Assembly: GCA_002796305.1 (NCBI GenBank)
Contig: PCWZ01000013.1
Coordinates: 1-36,332, forward strand
From: Deltaproteobacteria bacterium CG11_big_fil_rev_8_21_14_0_20_49_13
GTDB taxonomy: Bacteria > UBA10199 > GCA-002796325 > 1-14-0-20-49-13
Direction of reading: 5' to 3'
DNA: 36,332 nt
Below the pieces are notes generated by a model that saw nothing but the letters and a program-made list of their open reading frames with translations, searched no databases and was not told the origin of the DNA. This document shows positions 8,409 through 16,278 of the stretch, piece after piece. The translations under genes were made by a program, and so were the position numbers. Position 1 is the first letter of the stretch. Each line of letters begins with the position of its first letter.

Positions 8409-8966
8409 TTACCTAAGGAGCAATATTAACGCTATTAGCAAGATAGCGGCCCCCAGCGCCGCGTATATCATAAGTTTCTTGTTGTCCTTTGTGCCGACGA
8501 TCGCCTCTTCCTCGTTCGTCAAGGTAGTGTTGACAGGTGTTCTGGGAGCCGGAACGCTTATCTCAAGAACGGGATCTTTGAGAAGTATGTTAAGCGGGAT
8601 CTCCTGTCCCGGCTGAAATCTTTTTAGCGTCCAAAAGTCTTCGCGCGCCGGCAGGATGATATGGGCCGCCCTGATGATCTTACCCCTACCCACCTCAAGG
8701 TCGGCCTCAACAATGGAGATGCCGCGTTGCATCGCCGTACCTCTGTACCATGCGCGGGTGATCTCTTCGCGGCGAACCTTTAAGTAGCGCCTGTTGCTTG
8801 ACGCGGCGTAGATCTTTTGCCAGCCCGGTGCCGCGTGAGAACCGGAATATTCGTCGGAATCCCTTTGTTGCTGGCCTTCATCACGATCTTTGTCCTTGCG
8901 GGCGCTTGCCGCCTCATCTATATGATAAGGAGTGATCGGCTCTGGTTTATCGATTCGATCTACCAT
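8409..8966 (-). CDS. tail-anchored membrane protein of unknown function
   Basis: A 185-residue protein. Residues 1-50 are charged and probably disordered, and ~50-145 form a soluble beta-rich domain that I do not recognise. A single hydrophobic helix occupies the last ~22 residues (MIYAALGAAILLIALILLLR), so the protein is probably C-tail-anchored with its domain in the cytoplasm. Its start overlaps the stop of the FmdB-like gene upstream by one base and it ends five bases before the kinase start. This suggests an accessory role in the kinase signalling unit, perhaps as substrate or scaffold. That role is inferred from position only. Confidence 0.7.
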   Translation of the reverse strand: MVDRIDKPEPITPYHIDEAASARKDKDRDEGQQQRDSDEYSGSHAAPGWQKIYAASSNRRYLKVRREEITRAWYRGTAMQRGISIVEADLEVGRGKIIRAAHIILPAREDFWTLKRFQPGQEIPLNILLKDPVLEISVPAPRTPVNTTLTNEEEAIVGTKDNKKLMIYAALGAAILLIALILLLR

Positions 8967-9190
8967 TATTTTTTATCGGTCTTTTTGATTTCGGTCGTTT
9001 TTCCGCCAGATGATGAAGAGTACCCGTCCTTATACCATCCCCCTCCTTTGAGCGAAAAGCTGGTCTGGCTCATCACCCTCTTGCAGGAAGAGCCGCAAGT
9101 GGGACAGTTGGCGTTAGTCTCGTCGGTTATCTTTTGGACGACCTCAAAATGCTTGTTACATTTGGCACAGTTATATTCGTAAATTGGCAT
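8966..9190 (-). CDS. FmdB-family zinc-ribbon protein
   Basis: A 74-residue protein starting MPIYEYNCAKC, the classic opening of FmdB-family proteins. Two CxxC knuckles (CAKC and CPTC) form a probable zinc ribbon, followed by a Gly/Ser/Lys tail. An in-frame ATG at 9241 would add 17 residues that come from a dispersed repeat, so 9190 is preferred. GAGCGGTG just upstream, part of that repeat, may serve as the ribosome-binding site. FmdB proteins are putative regulators without a firm biochemical role. It is the first gene of the minus-strand signalling operon. Confidence 0.85.
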   Translation of the reverse strand: MPIYEYNCAKCNKHFEVVQKITDETNANCPTCGSSCKRVMSQTSFSLKGGGWYKDGYSSSSGGKTTEIKKTDKK

Positions 9191-9207
9191 AGTTACACCG
9201 CTCATGG

Positions 9208-9235
9208 CGAGCTTGTCGAGCCATGGTGACTTTTG
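9208..9235. repeat. half-copy of the TCGAAGGAT/CGACAAGCTC repeat at the fmdB start
   Basis: The plus strand contains GCTCATGGCGAGCTTGTCGA, matching the right arm of the element at 4063-4131 read in reverse. On the minus strand the repeat ends in CATGAGCGGTG just before the FmdB start, where it may supply the ribosome-binding site. Confidence 0.6.
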
Positions 9236-9274
9236 TCCCATTTTACTTATTTATTGAGAGAATGCAAAGGAAAT

Positions 9275-10310
9275 CTACCGGGTTTTTTCCACTTTTGTCT
9301 CGCCTGACAAGAGATCTATGGATATTGTGGCGGTTGTCTTTGGTTCTTTAACCAAAGCACTGCGTGTTCCAGCCAAGCTCGGCTCAATGAATTTAATGAC
9401 GAGGCTATTCCCCTGCAAGGCGATCTCATTTTTGACCACAGCACTATTTTTAAGATCTGGATTCTTTGAAATATCCCATAGATATTCAACGCATCCCCCT
9501 TCGACCATTGAGGGTTTTATTCTTCCTACCCAGTCATCCGCGGCCAAGAAATATATATAATCAGATAGTACATGCTTGTCCTCTTTGGCGACGTCCGTTT
9601 TTGCCTCGGGCGGAGGGGCGTTAAGAGAAGCCGTTTCTACCACTTTTCCGGCCGAAACGCCCAGTTCCGCGCCAGATTCATTCACAATTGTCTCTTTTGT
9701 GACCATTTCCCGGGTATTATCTTGGGAATTGGCGAATAGTATCTTTTTTATCGGCCATTGCGGAGAGGCCTTGAAGGCGCTGCAGTCGATCTGTCCGTCC
9801 TTGACCAGCTCTGAGATAATAACGGATCTAAGACCAAAAATTTTACCGATGGCAAAGACAGGCGCTATAAGGGTATTGCCAATTCCAAAGTCCCCAATCG
9901 TAAGAATGCACAATATCAATGAGGTCGCATTCTTTTGGGGGCTTTTCTTTTTCAGCGATACTAATTCCAAACGGATATGCCACACTCAAGGTAAATGAGA
10001 TATCATTGTAGTTAAGCGTTTTAGGCATGTGTTTGGCTTTTATCTTAGCTTGAACCGCCACTATAAACTTATCATCCAAAACTGTCGGATCAACCTCCGG
10101 TTTTACGGCCGGTTCGCTCAGCTTGAACGCATCGATAAATTTGTACTCCTTGCTTCCGGCTGTGGGACAGGTAATAAGATCGTTTATACTGGTCTCGATC
10201 TTTGTGGTCAATTTTTCGCCCGGTGTCGTGAATTTATTGTCTGCGCATGAAGAGAACAGCCCCATCATACCAACCGTCATAATTGCCAAAACGACTTTTT
10301 TGTTTATCAT
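9275..10310 (-). pseudogene. lipoprotein gene with a single-base frameshift
   Basis: The gene starts at ATG 10310 behind AAGGAGGATATTAAA, a strong ribosome-binding site. The N-terminus is a lipoprotein signal (MINKKVVLAIMTVGMMGLFSSC). The first frame runs to 9843 and the second continues to 9275. They join if one base is removed from the four-base C run at 9892-9895 (G run on the coding strand), giving HSYDWDFGIGNTLIAPVFAI and about 344 residues. The N-terminal part of the second frame alone is implausible. So this is either a recent frameshift or an assembly error at a homopolymer. No known domain is visible. It lies behind a sigma-54-type promoter (10420-10435). Confidence 0.7.
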
Positions 10311-10419
10311 TTTAATATCCTCCTTCGATAAGATCGTCAAAAAATTGACGAATATTGATATTTTGACGCTATAAATGCCTAATAATTTCAACTAATCACA
10401 CATTCTAACGTCTTATAAC

Positions 10420-10435
10420 TGCAAGTGCCATGCCA
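10420..10435 (-). promoter_or_regulatory. sigma-54-type promoter of the lipoprotein gene
   Basis: The minus strand reads TGGCATGGCACTTGCA. This matches the sigma-54 consensus TGGCAC-N5-TTGCW except for one base, with GG and GC ten bases apart. It lies just after the rarA stop and about 110 bases before the lipoprotein ATG. It is a candidate target of the FHA activator. Confidence 0.65.
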
Positions 10436-10436
10436 T

Positions 10437-11753
10437 TTAGCGCCAACTCTTCAATCTTTCTGAAATATGCCTCTCGTATCCATTTTCTGTAGGCCTGTAA
10501 TATATCTTGGCACCTAATTTGTCGGGAAGATATTGCTGTTTCACGAAATTTCCGTCAAATCTGTGAGGATCTTTATATCCGTCACCGTAGCCGAGCTCAT
10601 CCATAAGTTTCGTGGGGGCGTTCCTGATATGCATGGGAACAGGCAGGGCGCCATGCTCCTCCACATCTTTTAGGGCCGCCTTGTAGGCGAGGTAGGAACT
10701 TTTGCTCTTTGGCGCGGTTGCAAGGTAGGCGGCCGATTGGGCAAGCGGTATCCAGCCTTCGGGCATCCCGACAAAATCGAGCGACTGCATGCAGGATACG
10801 GCGACCTGAATGGCTTGGGGATCGGCGTTACTTATATCTTCGGAGGCAAAGATGACCATTCGTCTTGCGACGAAAAGAGGCTCCTCGCCGGCGGCTAGCA
10901 TCCTTGCCATCCAGTAGAGTGCGGCATCGGGGTTTCCTCCGCGCATGCTCTTAATGAAGGCGCTTATTATGTTGTAATGTTCTTCCCCGAGCTTATCGTA
11001 CATGAGTGACTTCTTTTGAAGCGCAGATTGTATCTCATGAATCGTGATTCGTGATCCGTGATTCGTATTGGATGTTCGACCTTTGGTAAGCGATGCGGCT
11101 ATCTCCAGCGTATTGAGCGCCCTTCTGGCATCGCCGTCAGAGGTCCTTGCTATGACCCTTAGCGGTTCATCGTCTATCTTGATCTTCTTTTTGCCGAGCC
11201 CCCGTTCCTTGTCCGCAAGCGTCCTTTTTAGGATGGCAACAATTCCCTCTTCGGTGAGGGGATTTAGCACATAGACCTTGGAGCGTGAGAGCAAGGGAGA
11301 GATTATTTCAAATGAGGGGTTCTCTGTGGTCGCGCCGACGAGTATCACGGTGCCGCTCTCAACGTGCGGAAGAAAGGCGTCCTGTTGAGCCTTGTTGAAC
11401 CTGTGTATCTCGTCTACAAAAAGTATGGTCTTTTTGCCGGTGAGCCGTCGTTGTTTTTGGGCGGTGTCGATTATCTCGCGCACCTCCTTTACCCCAACAA
11501 GGACTGCGGATAACGAAAAGAAATGAGCATCAATAGAATTTGCTATCACCTTGGCGATGGTGGTTTTTCCCGAACCGGGAGGGCCCCAGAGTATTATCGA
11601 AGGAAGTTCGCCCGTTCTTATGGCACCGCGCAGGGGGCCGTCCTTACCTAGAATATGGTCCTGGTCCACGACATCGTCGATATTTTGGGGACGCATACGC
11701 TCTGCAAGGGGCTCGTAACCCCTCTTTTCCGGCTCGCTGAATAATTCTTGCAT
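10437..11753 (-). CDS. rarA: replication-associated recombination ATPase RarA/MgsA
   Basis: A 438-residue AAA+ ATPase related to clamp-loader subunits and RuvB, acting on stalled replication forks. Visible motifs are RMRPQNIDDVVDQDHILG near the N-terminus, Walker A GPPGSGKTT, Walker B ILFVDEIHRFNK, sensor GATTENPSFE and the family C-terminal region ending in YGDGYKDPHRFDG. ATG 11753 is preferred to GTG 11759. Near residue ~230 a non-family segment (about KGRTSNTNHGSRIT) is encoded by the degenerate GTGATTCGTGATCCG repeat at about 11038-11071. The frame stays open, so the protein is probably functional. Confidence 0.95.
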   Translation of the reverse strand: MQELFSEPEKRGYEPLAERMRPQNIDDVVDQDHILGKDGPLRGAIRTGELPSIILWGPPGSGKTTIAKVIANSIDAHFFSLSAVLVGVKEVREIIDTAQKQRRLTGKKTILFVDEIHRFNKAQQDAFLPHVESGTVILVGATTENPSFEIISPLLSRSKVYVLNPLTEEGIVAILKRTLADKERGLGKKKIKIDDEPLRVIARTSDGDARRALNTLEIAASLTKGRTSNTNHGSRITIHEIQSALQKKSLMYDKLGEEHYNIISAFIKSMRGGNPDAALYWMARMLAAGEEPLFVARRMVIFASEDISNADPQAIQVAVSCMQSLDFVGMPEGWIPLAQSAAYLATAPKSKSSYLAYKAALKDVEEHGALPVPMHIRNAPTKLMDELGYGDGYKDPHRFDGNFVKQQYLPDKLGAKIYYRPTENGYERHISERLKSWR

Positions 11754-11794
11754 GGACACAAGCCTATAACTTATGTACTATCAGGTCAATAATT

Positions 11795-13072
11795 ATGCTC
11801 CAGTACGAGATCTACAGCGAGGTCACAAAGAATCTTAATATTGAAATCAAGAATGATGCCGTTGAGGCCCTTGATACATCGGTAGAAAAGGGGAAGGCCG
11901 TTCGCGTTATCAAGGACGGCCGGCTGGGCTTCGCTTTTTCGACGAGCCCCGATACAAAAGATGAGGACCTCATAGAAATGGCGGTTGGCGCCTCTCAAAG
12001 TGTTCAGGTAGAGCCTGAGCTTGTATTTCCCGAAGTTACAACATCCACTTTCATTGGCGAGAATTCCGCGGGCCTCTTTTCCGCAACGCTTGATGAAAAG
12101 ATAGGCATGACAAGGGAACTTGAATCGGCCGCCTTGGCCTTTGATAAAAGGATAAAGAATGTCCGTCAGCCCTGTTACGAAGAGATGTTAAAAGAAGTCC
12201 ATATTGTGAATTCGAACGGGGTCGATGTAAGTTTTGCATCCGCCCTCTGCGCGTTCAGGGTCACTTCAATTGCGGAAGATGAAAAAGGTTCGGAACGCGC
12301 ATCGGAAATGGAATATGCCTTTGATCCGAAGAAGTTGAGCCCCTCCGTGATAGGAAAGAAGGCCTCGGAGAGGGCGGTTTCCTATCTCAACAGCAAAAAG
12401 ATAGCCTCTACCATGTCCCCCGTTATCTTGGACCGGCAGGTGGTTGCGGAGATACTTTCTTTGATCGCCCCCTCTTTTTTTGCCGATGCGGTTCACAAGA
12501 ACAGGTCGCGTTTTCGGGGGAAACTCAACACCCGCATATACTCCCCGAATATAAGTGTGATTAACGACCCCACAAGGCCCAACGGCTTTGCGTCGGTCCC
12601 TTACGATGCCGAAGGGTCGGCCAGCAAGAGAACCCCGGTCGTAAGGGGAGGCATACTTCAGAACTTTCTGTCGGATGCCTTTTATGCCAAGAAGGTAGGC
12701 TTGCCATCTACGGCATCTAGCATAAGGCCTCTTATTAGCCAGACCCCCAAGATAGGGATAAGGAACTTTTATATTGAAAAGGGGAACAAGCCCCTAAATC
12801 AGCTGAAAAGGGAGATGAAGGTAGGGTTTTATGTTACCGACGTCATGGGGCTCCACATGGTCAACCAGATAACCGGCGATTTTTCTGTAGGGGCCGAAGG
12901 GTTCTGGGTGGAGGATGGACAGGATCTTCACGGAGTTAAGGGGGTTACTATAGCCGGAAACCTTCATGATATGCTTAATCATGTGACCGGGGTGGGAAAC
13001 GACCTCAAATTCTGGCATTTGACCGGAGGGGTCAGCCTTTTGGTGGAGGGATTGTCGGTTAGCGGAACTTGA
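11795..13072 (+). CDS. tldE: TldE/PmbA-family protease subunit
   Basis: A 425-residue member of the TldD/PmbA family, which acts as a heterodimeric peptidase with TldD. The HEXXXH zinc motif of TldD is absent, which points to the TldE/PmbA partner. Family features are the N-terminal KNLNIEIKNDAVEALDTSVEKG, the central DRQVVAEILSLIAPSFFADA and the C-terminal GAEGFWVEDG...GVTIAGNLHDML. The length is close to the usual 440-450. AGGTCA about six bases upstream supports ATG 11795. No tldD is in the window. It diverges from rarA across 41 bases. Confidence 0.9.
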   Translation: MLQYEIYSEVTKNLNIEIKNDAVEALDTSVEKGKAVRVIKDGRLGFAFSTSPDTKDEDLIEMAVGASQSVQVEPELVFPEVTTSTFIGENSAGLFSATLDEKIGMTRELESAALAFDKRIKNVRQPCYEEMLKEVHIVNSNGVDVSFASALCAFRVTSIAEDEKGSERASEMEYAFDPKKLSPSVIGKKASERAVSYLNSKKIASTMSPVILDRQVVAEILSLIAPSFFADAVHKNRSRFRGKLNTRIYSPNISVINDPTRPNGFASVPYDAEGSASKRTPVVRGGILQNFLSDAFYAKKVGLPSTASSIRPLISQTPKIGIRNFYIEKGNKPLNQLKREMKVGFYVTDVMGLHMVNQITGDFSVGAEGFWVEDGQDLHGVKGVTIAGNLHDMLNHVTGVGNDLKFWHLTGGVSLLVEGLSVSGT

Positions 13073-13120
13073 ATATTTTGTTTGAAAAATTTAACAATTA
13101 GTATAGCTTGAGAACCGCCT

Positions 13121-13921
13121 ATGGAGATATCAGGATTTGGTGCTTCCGACATCGGATGCCGCCGTGAAAGAAACGAAGACTCGTACCTTATCAATTCAAG
13201 TCACAACTTATACGTCGTAGCCGACGGAATGGGCGGACATTTGGGTGGTGAATATGCGAGCAAGCTTGCCACCGCCACAATAGAAGAGGTCATTTCCGAA
13301 CTTTCGGTAGACCCGGACACGACGCTTCAGTCGGACATGGAGGTAAAGCCGGGAGATTATAAAGGGTACCTTAAATATTCGATATCCGTTGCCAGCATGA
13401 GAATATACGAAAAGTCGGCGAACGACCCTTCCCTTCACGGGATGGGGACAACGATAGTTGCTCTCATGTTCGTCGAAGGCAAAGTGTATTACGCAAATGT
13501 CGGCGACTCCAGATGTTATCTTGTCCGCGCCGGAAAGATAAAACAGCTTACAGAAGATCATTCGCTGGTTGGCGAGCAACTTAGGGCCGGGGTCATCAAG
13601 CCCGCTGAGGTCAAGAACCACAAACTGAAGAACATAATCACCCGCTCGGTCGGGTTTCAGGAAGATGTCGATGTAGATGTGAACGTAAAACCTGTGAAGG
13701 TCGGCGATAAGTTCGTTCTTTGCTCTGACGGCTTAAGCAACATGGTGCCGAATGAAGATATGGTAGCGGTCGTGAGCGAGCTTTCTCCTAAAGATGCATG
13801 CAACCAGTTAATAGAGCTTGCTAACAAGAACGGTGGCGATGACAACATAACGGTCGTTGTTGCCGAGGTTCTTTCCACTGAAGCGGTCTCTCATGGGGAT
13901 GAGGATACCATCGGTCTTTAA
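13121..13921 (+). CDS. PP2C-type Ser/Thr protein phosphatase
   Basis: A 266-residue metal-dependent phosphatase of the bacterial Stp type. All the usual motifs are visible: RERNEDSYL, VVADGMGGH (metal-binding Asp/Gly), GMGTTIVAL, ANVGDSRCYLVR, LTEDHS, LCSDGLSNMV and GGDDNITVVV. There is no membrane segment, so it is cytoplasmic. It is the natural antagonist of the Ser/Thr kinase at 5716-8403 and could reset the FHA-sigma-54 circuit. The two genes are about 4.7 kb apart and not in one operon, so the partnership is inferred. A short gap separates it from tldE. Confidence 0.95.
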   Translation: MEISGFGASDIGCRRERNEDSYLINSSHNLYVVADGMGGHLGGEYASKLATATIEEVISELSVDPDTTLQSDMEVKPGDYKGYLKYSISVASMRIYEKSANDPSLHGMGTTIVALMFVEGKVYYANVGDSRCYLVRAGKIKQLTEDHSLVGEQLRAGVIKPAEVKNHKLKNIITRSVGFQEDVDVDVNVKPVKVGDKFVLCSDGLSNMVPNEDMVAVVSELSPKDACNQLIELANKNGGDDNITVVVAEVLSTEAVSHGDEDTIGL

Positions 13922-13970
13922 ATACTGGTGAGCGAGCGACGGATTTAATCCGCGCGAGCGAAAGGGGCTT

Positions 13971-14007
13971 GGGGGGGAGGAGCCTCGCTTTGGAGGCGAG
14001 ACGTTCC
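13971..14007 (+). other. GC-rich hairpin before the DUF465 gene
   Basis: A seven-G run and CTCGC pair with GCGAG and a six-C run around a short loop. No T run follows, so it is not a standard terminator. It ends about 12 bases before the GGAGGT ribosome-binding site and may affect mRNA stability. Confidence 0.5.
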
Positions 14008-14031
14008 CCCCATCATAATAGGAGGTGTATC

Positions 14032-14271
14032 ATGGAGCAGAGAGACATGGAGCTGATCGCAAAGTTCAGCACCCAGGACCACACGCTCGACGAGCTTTAT
14101 AGAGAGCATGTGGAGTATGAAAAAGAACTGGAAAAGCTCGAGAACAAATCGTATCTTTCGGTGAACGAGCAGATGGAAAGACAGCGGATAAAGAAGCAGA
14201 AGCTCGTCGGTAAGGATAAAATAGAGATGCTGCTTAGAAAATACAGGGAGAAGGACAAGCCGGGGCACTAA
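14032..14271 (+). CDS. DUF465/YdcH-like small coiled-coil protein
   Basis: A 79-residue, highly charged helical protein. It has the DUF465-type pattern: a Leu-X-X-Leu-Tyr-X-X-His helix, a Lys/Glu-rich helix, then MERQRIKKQKLVGKDKIEML. ATG 14032 follows AGGAGGT by six bases; the longer in-frame start at 13969 runs through a GC-rich hairpin and is rejected. The function of this family is unknown. It is followed seven bases later by psd. Confidence 0.8.
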   Translation: MEQRDMELIAKFSTQDHTLDELYREHVEYEKELEKLENKSYLSVNEQMERQRIKKQKLVGKDKIEMLLRKYREKDKPGH

Positions 14272-14278
14272 AAAATAA

Positions 14279-14908
14279 ATGAATTATTACATAGCTCGCG
14301 AGGGCTGGCCCTTCATAGGGATAGCTCTCGCGATTTTTGTCATTATATTAACGATAAGTTCCTTGTTGGCGTTGCCATTTTTGGCGCTCCTTCTTTTTGT
14401 CGTCTGGTTCTTCAGGAACCCGGAACGCGATATTCCGGAAGATAAGAGCATGCTAGTTTCCCCGGCGGACGGCACGGTGCTTGACGTTCTTCCCCTTGAA
14501 GGCGGCGGGACAAGGATAAATATATTCATGTCGGTATTTAACGTTCATGTGAACAGGATACCGGTTTCGGGAGTTATAAAAAAGATAGACTATAACAAGG
14601 GAAAGTTCCTGGTGGCATCTATGGACAAGGCCTCTCTTGATAATGAGCAGAACGCGATTACCATTGAAGAAGAAGGTGGCAGGACCGTCAAGTTCGTTCA
14701 GATAGCAGGACTGGTGGCTAGGCGCATCGTCTGTTATTTAAAAGAGGGAGACGCTGTTGTCAAAGGCGAGAGCTTCGGTATGATCCGATTTGGTTCAAGG
14801 GTCGATGTTTATATTTCCGGAGTTTTTTCTCCCAAAGTGGTAAAGGGGGAAAAGGTCCACGCTGGTAGCACAATACTAGGAATTTTGGGGTCAGGCTTGA
14901 CTTCTTGA
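14279..14908 (+). CDS. psd: phosphatidylserine decarboxylase proenzyme (short form)
   Basis: A 209-residue enzyme converting phosphatidylserine to phosphatidylethanolamine at the inner membrane. Two hydrophobic N-terminal segments (about 12-45) are followed by FFRNPERDIP, LVSPADGTVLDV, FMSVFNVHVNRIPVSG and the self-cleavage site FGSRVDVY, where Ser becomes the pyruvoyl group. The size fits the short, archaeal-like/PSD-B class. The last residues (GILGSGLTS) and the stop codon are encoded inside a 66-base perfect palindrome, so the natural C-terminus has been replaced or extended by the repeat. pssA follows directly, giving a two-gene phosphatidylethanolamine unit. Confidence 0.95.
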   Translation: MNYYIAREGWPFIGIALAIFVIILTISSLLALPFLALLLFVVWFFRNPERDIPEDKSMLVSPADGTVLDVLPLEGGGTRINIFMSVFNVHVNRIPVSGVIKKIDYNKGKFLVASMDKASLDNEQNAITIEEEGGRTVKFVQIAGLVARRIVCYLKEGDAVVKGESFGMIRFGSRVDVYISGVFSPKVVKGEKVHAGSTILGILGSGLTS

Positions 14909-14948
14909 CTTTAGGCTTAAAGTCAAGAAGTCAAGCCTGACCCCAAAA
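14883..14948. repeat. perfect palindrome spanning the psd stop and pssA start
   Basis: Arms of 31 bases (14883-14913 and 14918-14948) are exact inverted repeats around the loop GGCT. The left arm contains TTTTGGGGTCAGGCTTGACT. The psd stop lies in the left arm, and the first possible pssA ATG begins on the last base of the right arm. Confidence 0.95.
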
Positions 14949-14971
14949 TGACCCCAAAAACGGTGGCATGT

Positions 14972-15820
14972 ATGGATGAGACGCCGGTAAAAAGAGAAGG
15001 CATCAAGAAGGGGATATATCTCCTTCCCAATCTTTGCACGACTGCGAGCCTTTTTTGCGGTTTTTTTTCCGTCATATCTTCGCTCAAAGGGGAGTTCGTT
15101 ACTGCCGCATGGTCGATACTTTTTGCCGGAGTCTTTGATTTCTTGGATGGCCGTATTGCAAGGCTCACACGAGCCTATAGCGAGTTTGGAGTTGAGTACG
15201 ACTCGCTCGTGGACCTTGCCTCTTTCGGCCTGGCGCCGGGCGTTCTTCTTTACACCTGGGCCCTACAGCCTTTCGATAAGGTGGGATGGCTTGCCGCGTT
15301 CCTCTATTTTGCCTGTGGAGCTCTTCGTCTCGCCCGTTTCAACGTCCAGATAGATAATGTAGAAAAGCGCTATTTTCAGGGGCTCCCCATTCCCGTGGCG
15401 GCCTATGTCGTTGCGAACATGGTCATATTTCACGATTATCTCTACGGCATTCCGCCCCTAAAGAGCTGGTTCGTCCTTATAATAACCGTCATCCTGGCGA
15501 TACTGATGGTGTCTACCCTTAGGTACTATAGCTTCAAGCAGGTCGATTTTAGAGGCAGATGGTCGTTCTTTGTGCTGGTGTTCATTGTGGGAATATTCTT
15601 TCTAATTGCCACAGAACCCAAGGTCACGATGCTCTTTCTGACACTTACATATGTTGCGACCGGCATCATTGAAGAGATAGTGACCCGCAGGAAAAGCAAG
15701 ATGCTCTGGGACCGTTTTCAATCCTGGCGAGCGTTCAGGGACCTGAAGGTCGAAGGAAGCGTTGATGACGAAGATGATTTTTACAAGCGCGAAGATCCCG
15801 ATGATGATATAAACGGGTGA
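14972..15820 (+). CDS. pssA: CDP-diacylglycerol-serine O-phosphatidyltransferase
   Basis: A 282-residue integral membrane CDP-alcohol phosphatidyltransferase making phosphatidylserine, the substrate of psd. The family signature DGRIARLTRAYSEFGVEYDSLVD is complete at about residue 60 onward. Hydrophobic segments include CTTASLFCGFFSVISS, VGWLAAFLYFACGALRLARF and two C-terminal pairs. The C-terminal tail is acidic (DDEDD...DPDDD). ATG 14972 is preferred, with GGTGG upstream. The in-frame ATG 14948 overlaps the palindrome and would add eight residues. Confidence 0.93.
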   Translation: MDETPVKREGIKKGIYLLPNLCTTASLFCGFFSVISSLKGEFVTAAWSILFAGVFDFLDGRIARLTRAYSEFGVEYDSLVDLASFGLAPGVLLYTWALQPFDKVGWLAAFLYFACGALRLARFNVQIDNVEKRYFQGLPIPVAAYVVANMVIFHDYLYGIPPLKSWFVLIITVILAILMVSTLRYYSFKQVDFRGRWSFFVLVFIVGIFFLIATEPKVTMLFLTLTYVATGIIEEIVTRRKSKMLWDRFQSWRAFRDLKVEGSVDDEDDFYKREDPDDDING

Positions 15821-15826
15821 AATGTA

Positions 15827-15850
15827 TCCATCCCGAGCCTGTCGAAGGAT
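15827..15850. repeat. half-copy of the TCGAAGGAT repeat before the Cys-rich gene
   Basis: CATCCCGAGCCTGTCGAAGG matches the left arm of the element at 4063. Its AAGGATGAG lies about eight bases before ATG 15862, where it can act as the ribosome-binding site. Confidence 0.75.
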
Positions 15851-15861
15851 GAGATAAGCAT

Positions 15862-16143
15862 ATGTCCAAATGTGTCTTCTGCCAGAAAGAGATAGAGATA
15901 ATTGACAGGGTGGGGGTTCGCGATGGATGTGATTCGTGCGGCAACCCCCTTCACTGTTGTCTTCAATGCAAGTTCTTTGACAGGGGCGCCTTTCATGAAT
16001 GCAAGGAGCGTGTGGAATATCGGGTAGAAGAAAAGGACCGCCCCAACTATTGCGACATGTTCTCTTTCGGCCGCGATGCGGTTGAAAAAGTGGCCGACAA
16101 GAACGATATCAAGTCAAAACTGGACGCATTGTTCAAGAAATGA
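15862..16143 (+). CDS. small cysteine-rich probable zinc-binding protein
   Basis: A 93-residue protein whose first 75 residues hold many cysteines: CVFC at 4-7, CDSCGNPLHCCLQC near 23-36, an HEC and a YCDMF motif. This suggests one or two bound metal ions. The C-terminal third is charged helix (KSKLDALFKK). I do not recognise the family. It follows pssA on the same strand after a dispersed repeat and may share its transcript. Confidence 0.7.
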   Translation: MSKCVFCQKEIEIIDRVGVRDGCDSCGNPLHCCLQCKFFDRGAFHECKERVEYRVEEKDRPNYCDMFSFGRDAVEKVADKNDIKSKLDALFKK

Positions 16144-16226
16144 TCTCCCGCAAGCACCAACACCTTTTTCTACAACCGAAGTTGACATAATGTCCAATAT
16201 GCGACCGGTTTTTCAGGGGCGGGTAA

Positions 16227-16274
16227 GGTGTTCGAGCGACCGGTGTCCGGTTTCGCTCAAGCGCCGCGAAGCCG
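16227..16274. repeat. dispersed repeat, copy 2 of 2
   Basis: It matches 1436-1483 except for two bases. It lies between the convergent Cys-rich gene and hemN, ending five bases before the hemN stop. Confidence 0.9.
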
Positions 16275-16278
16275 ATGT

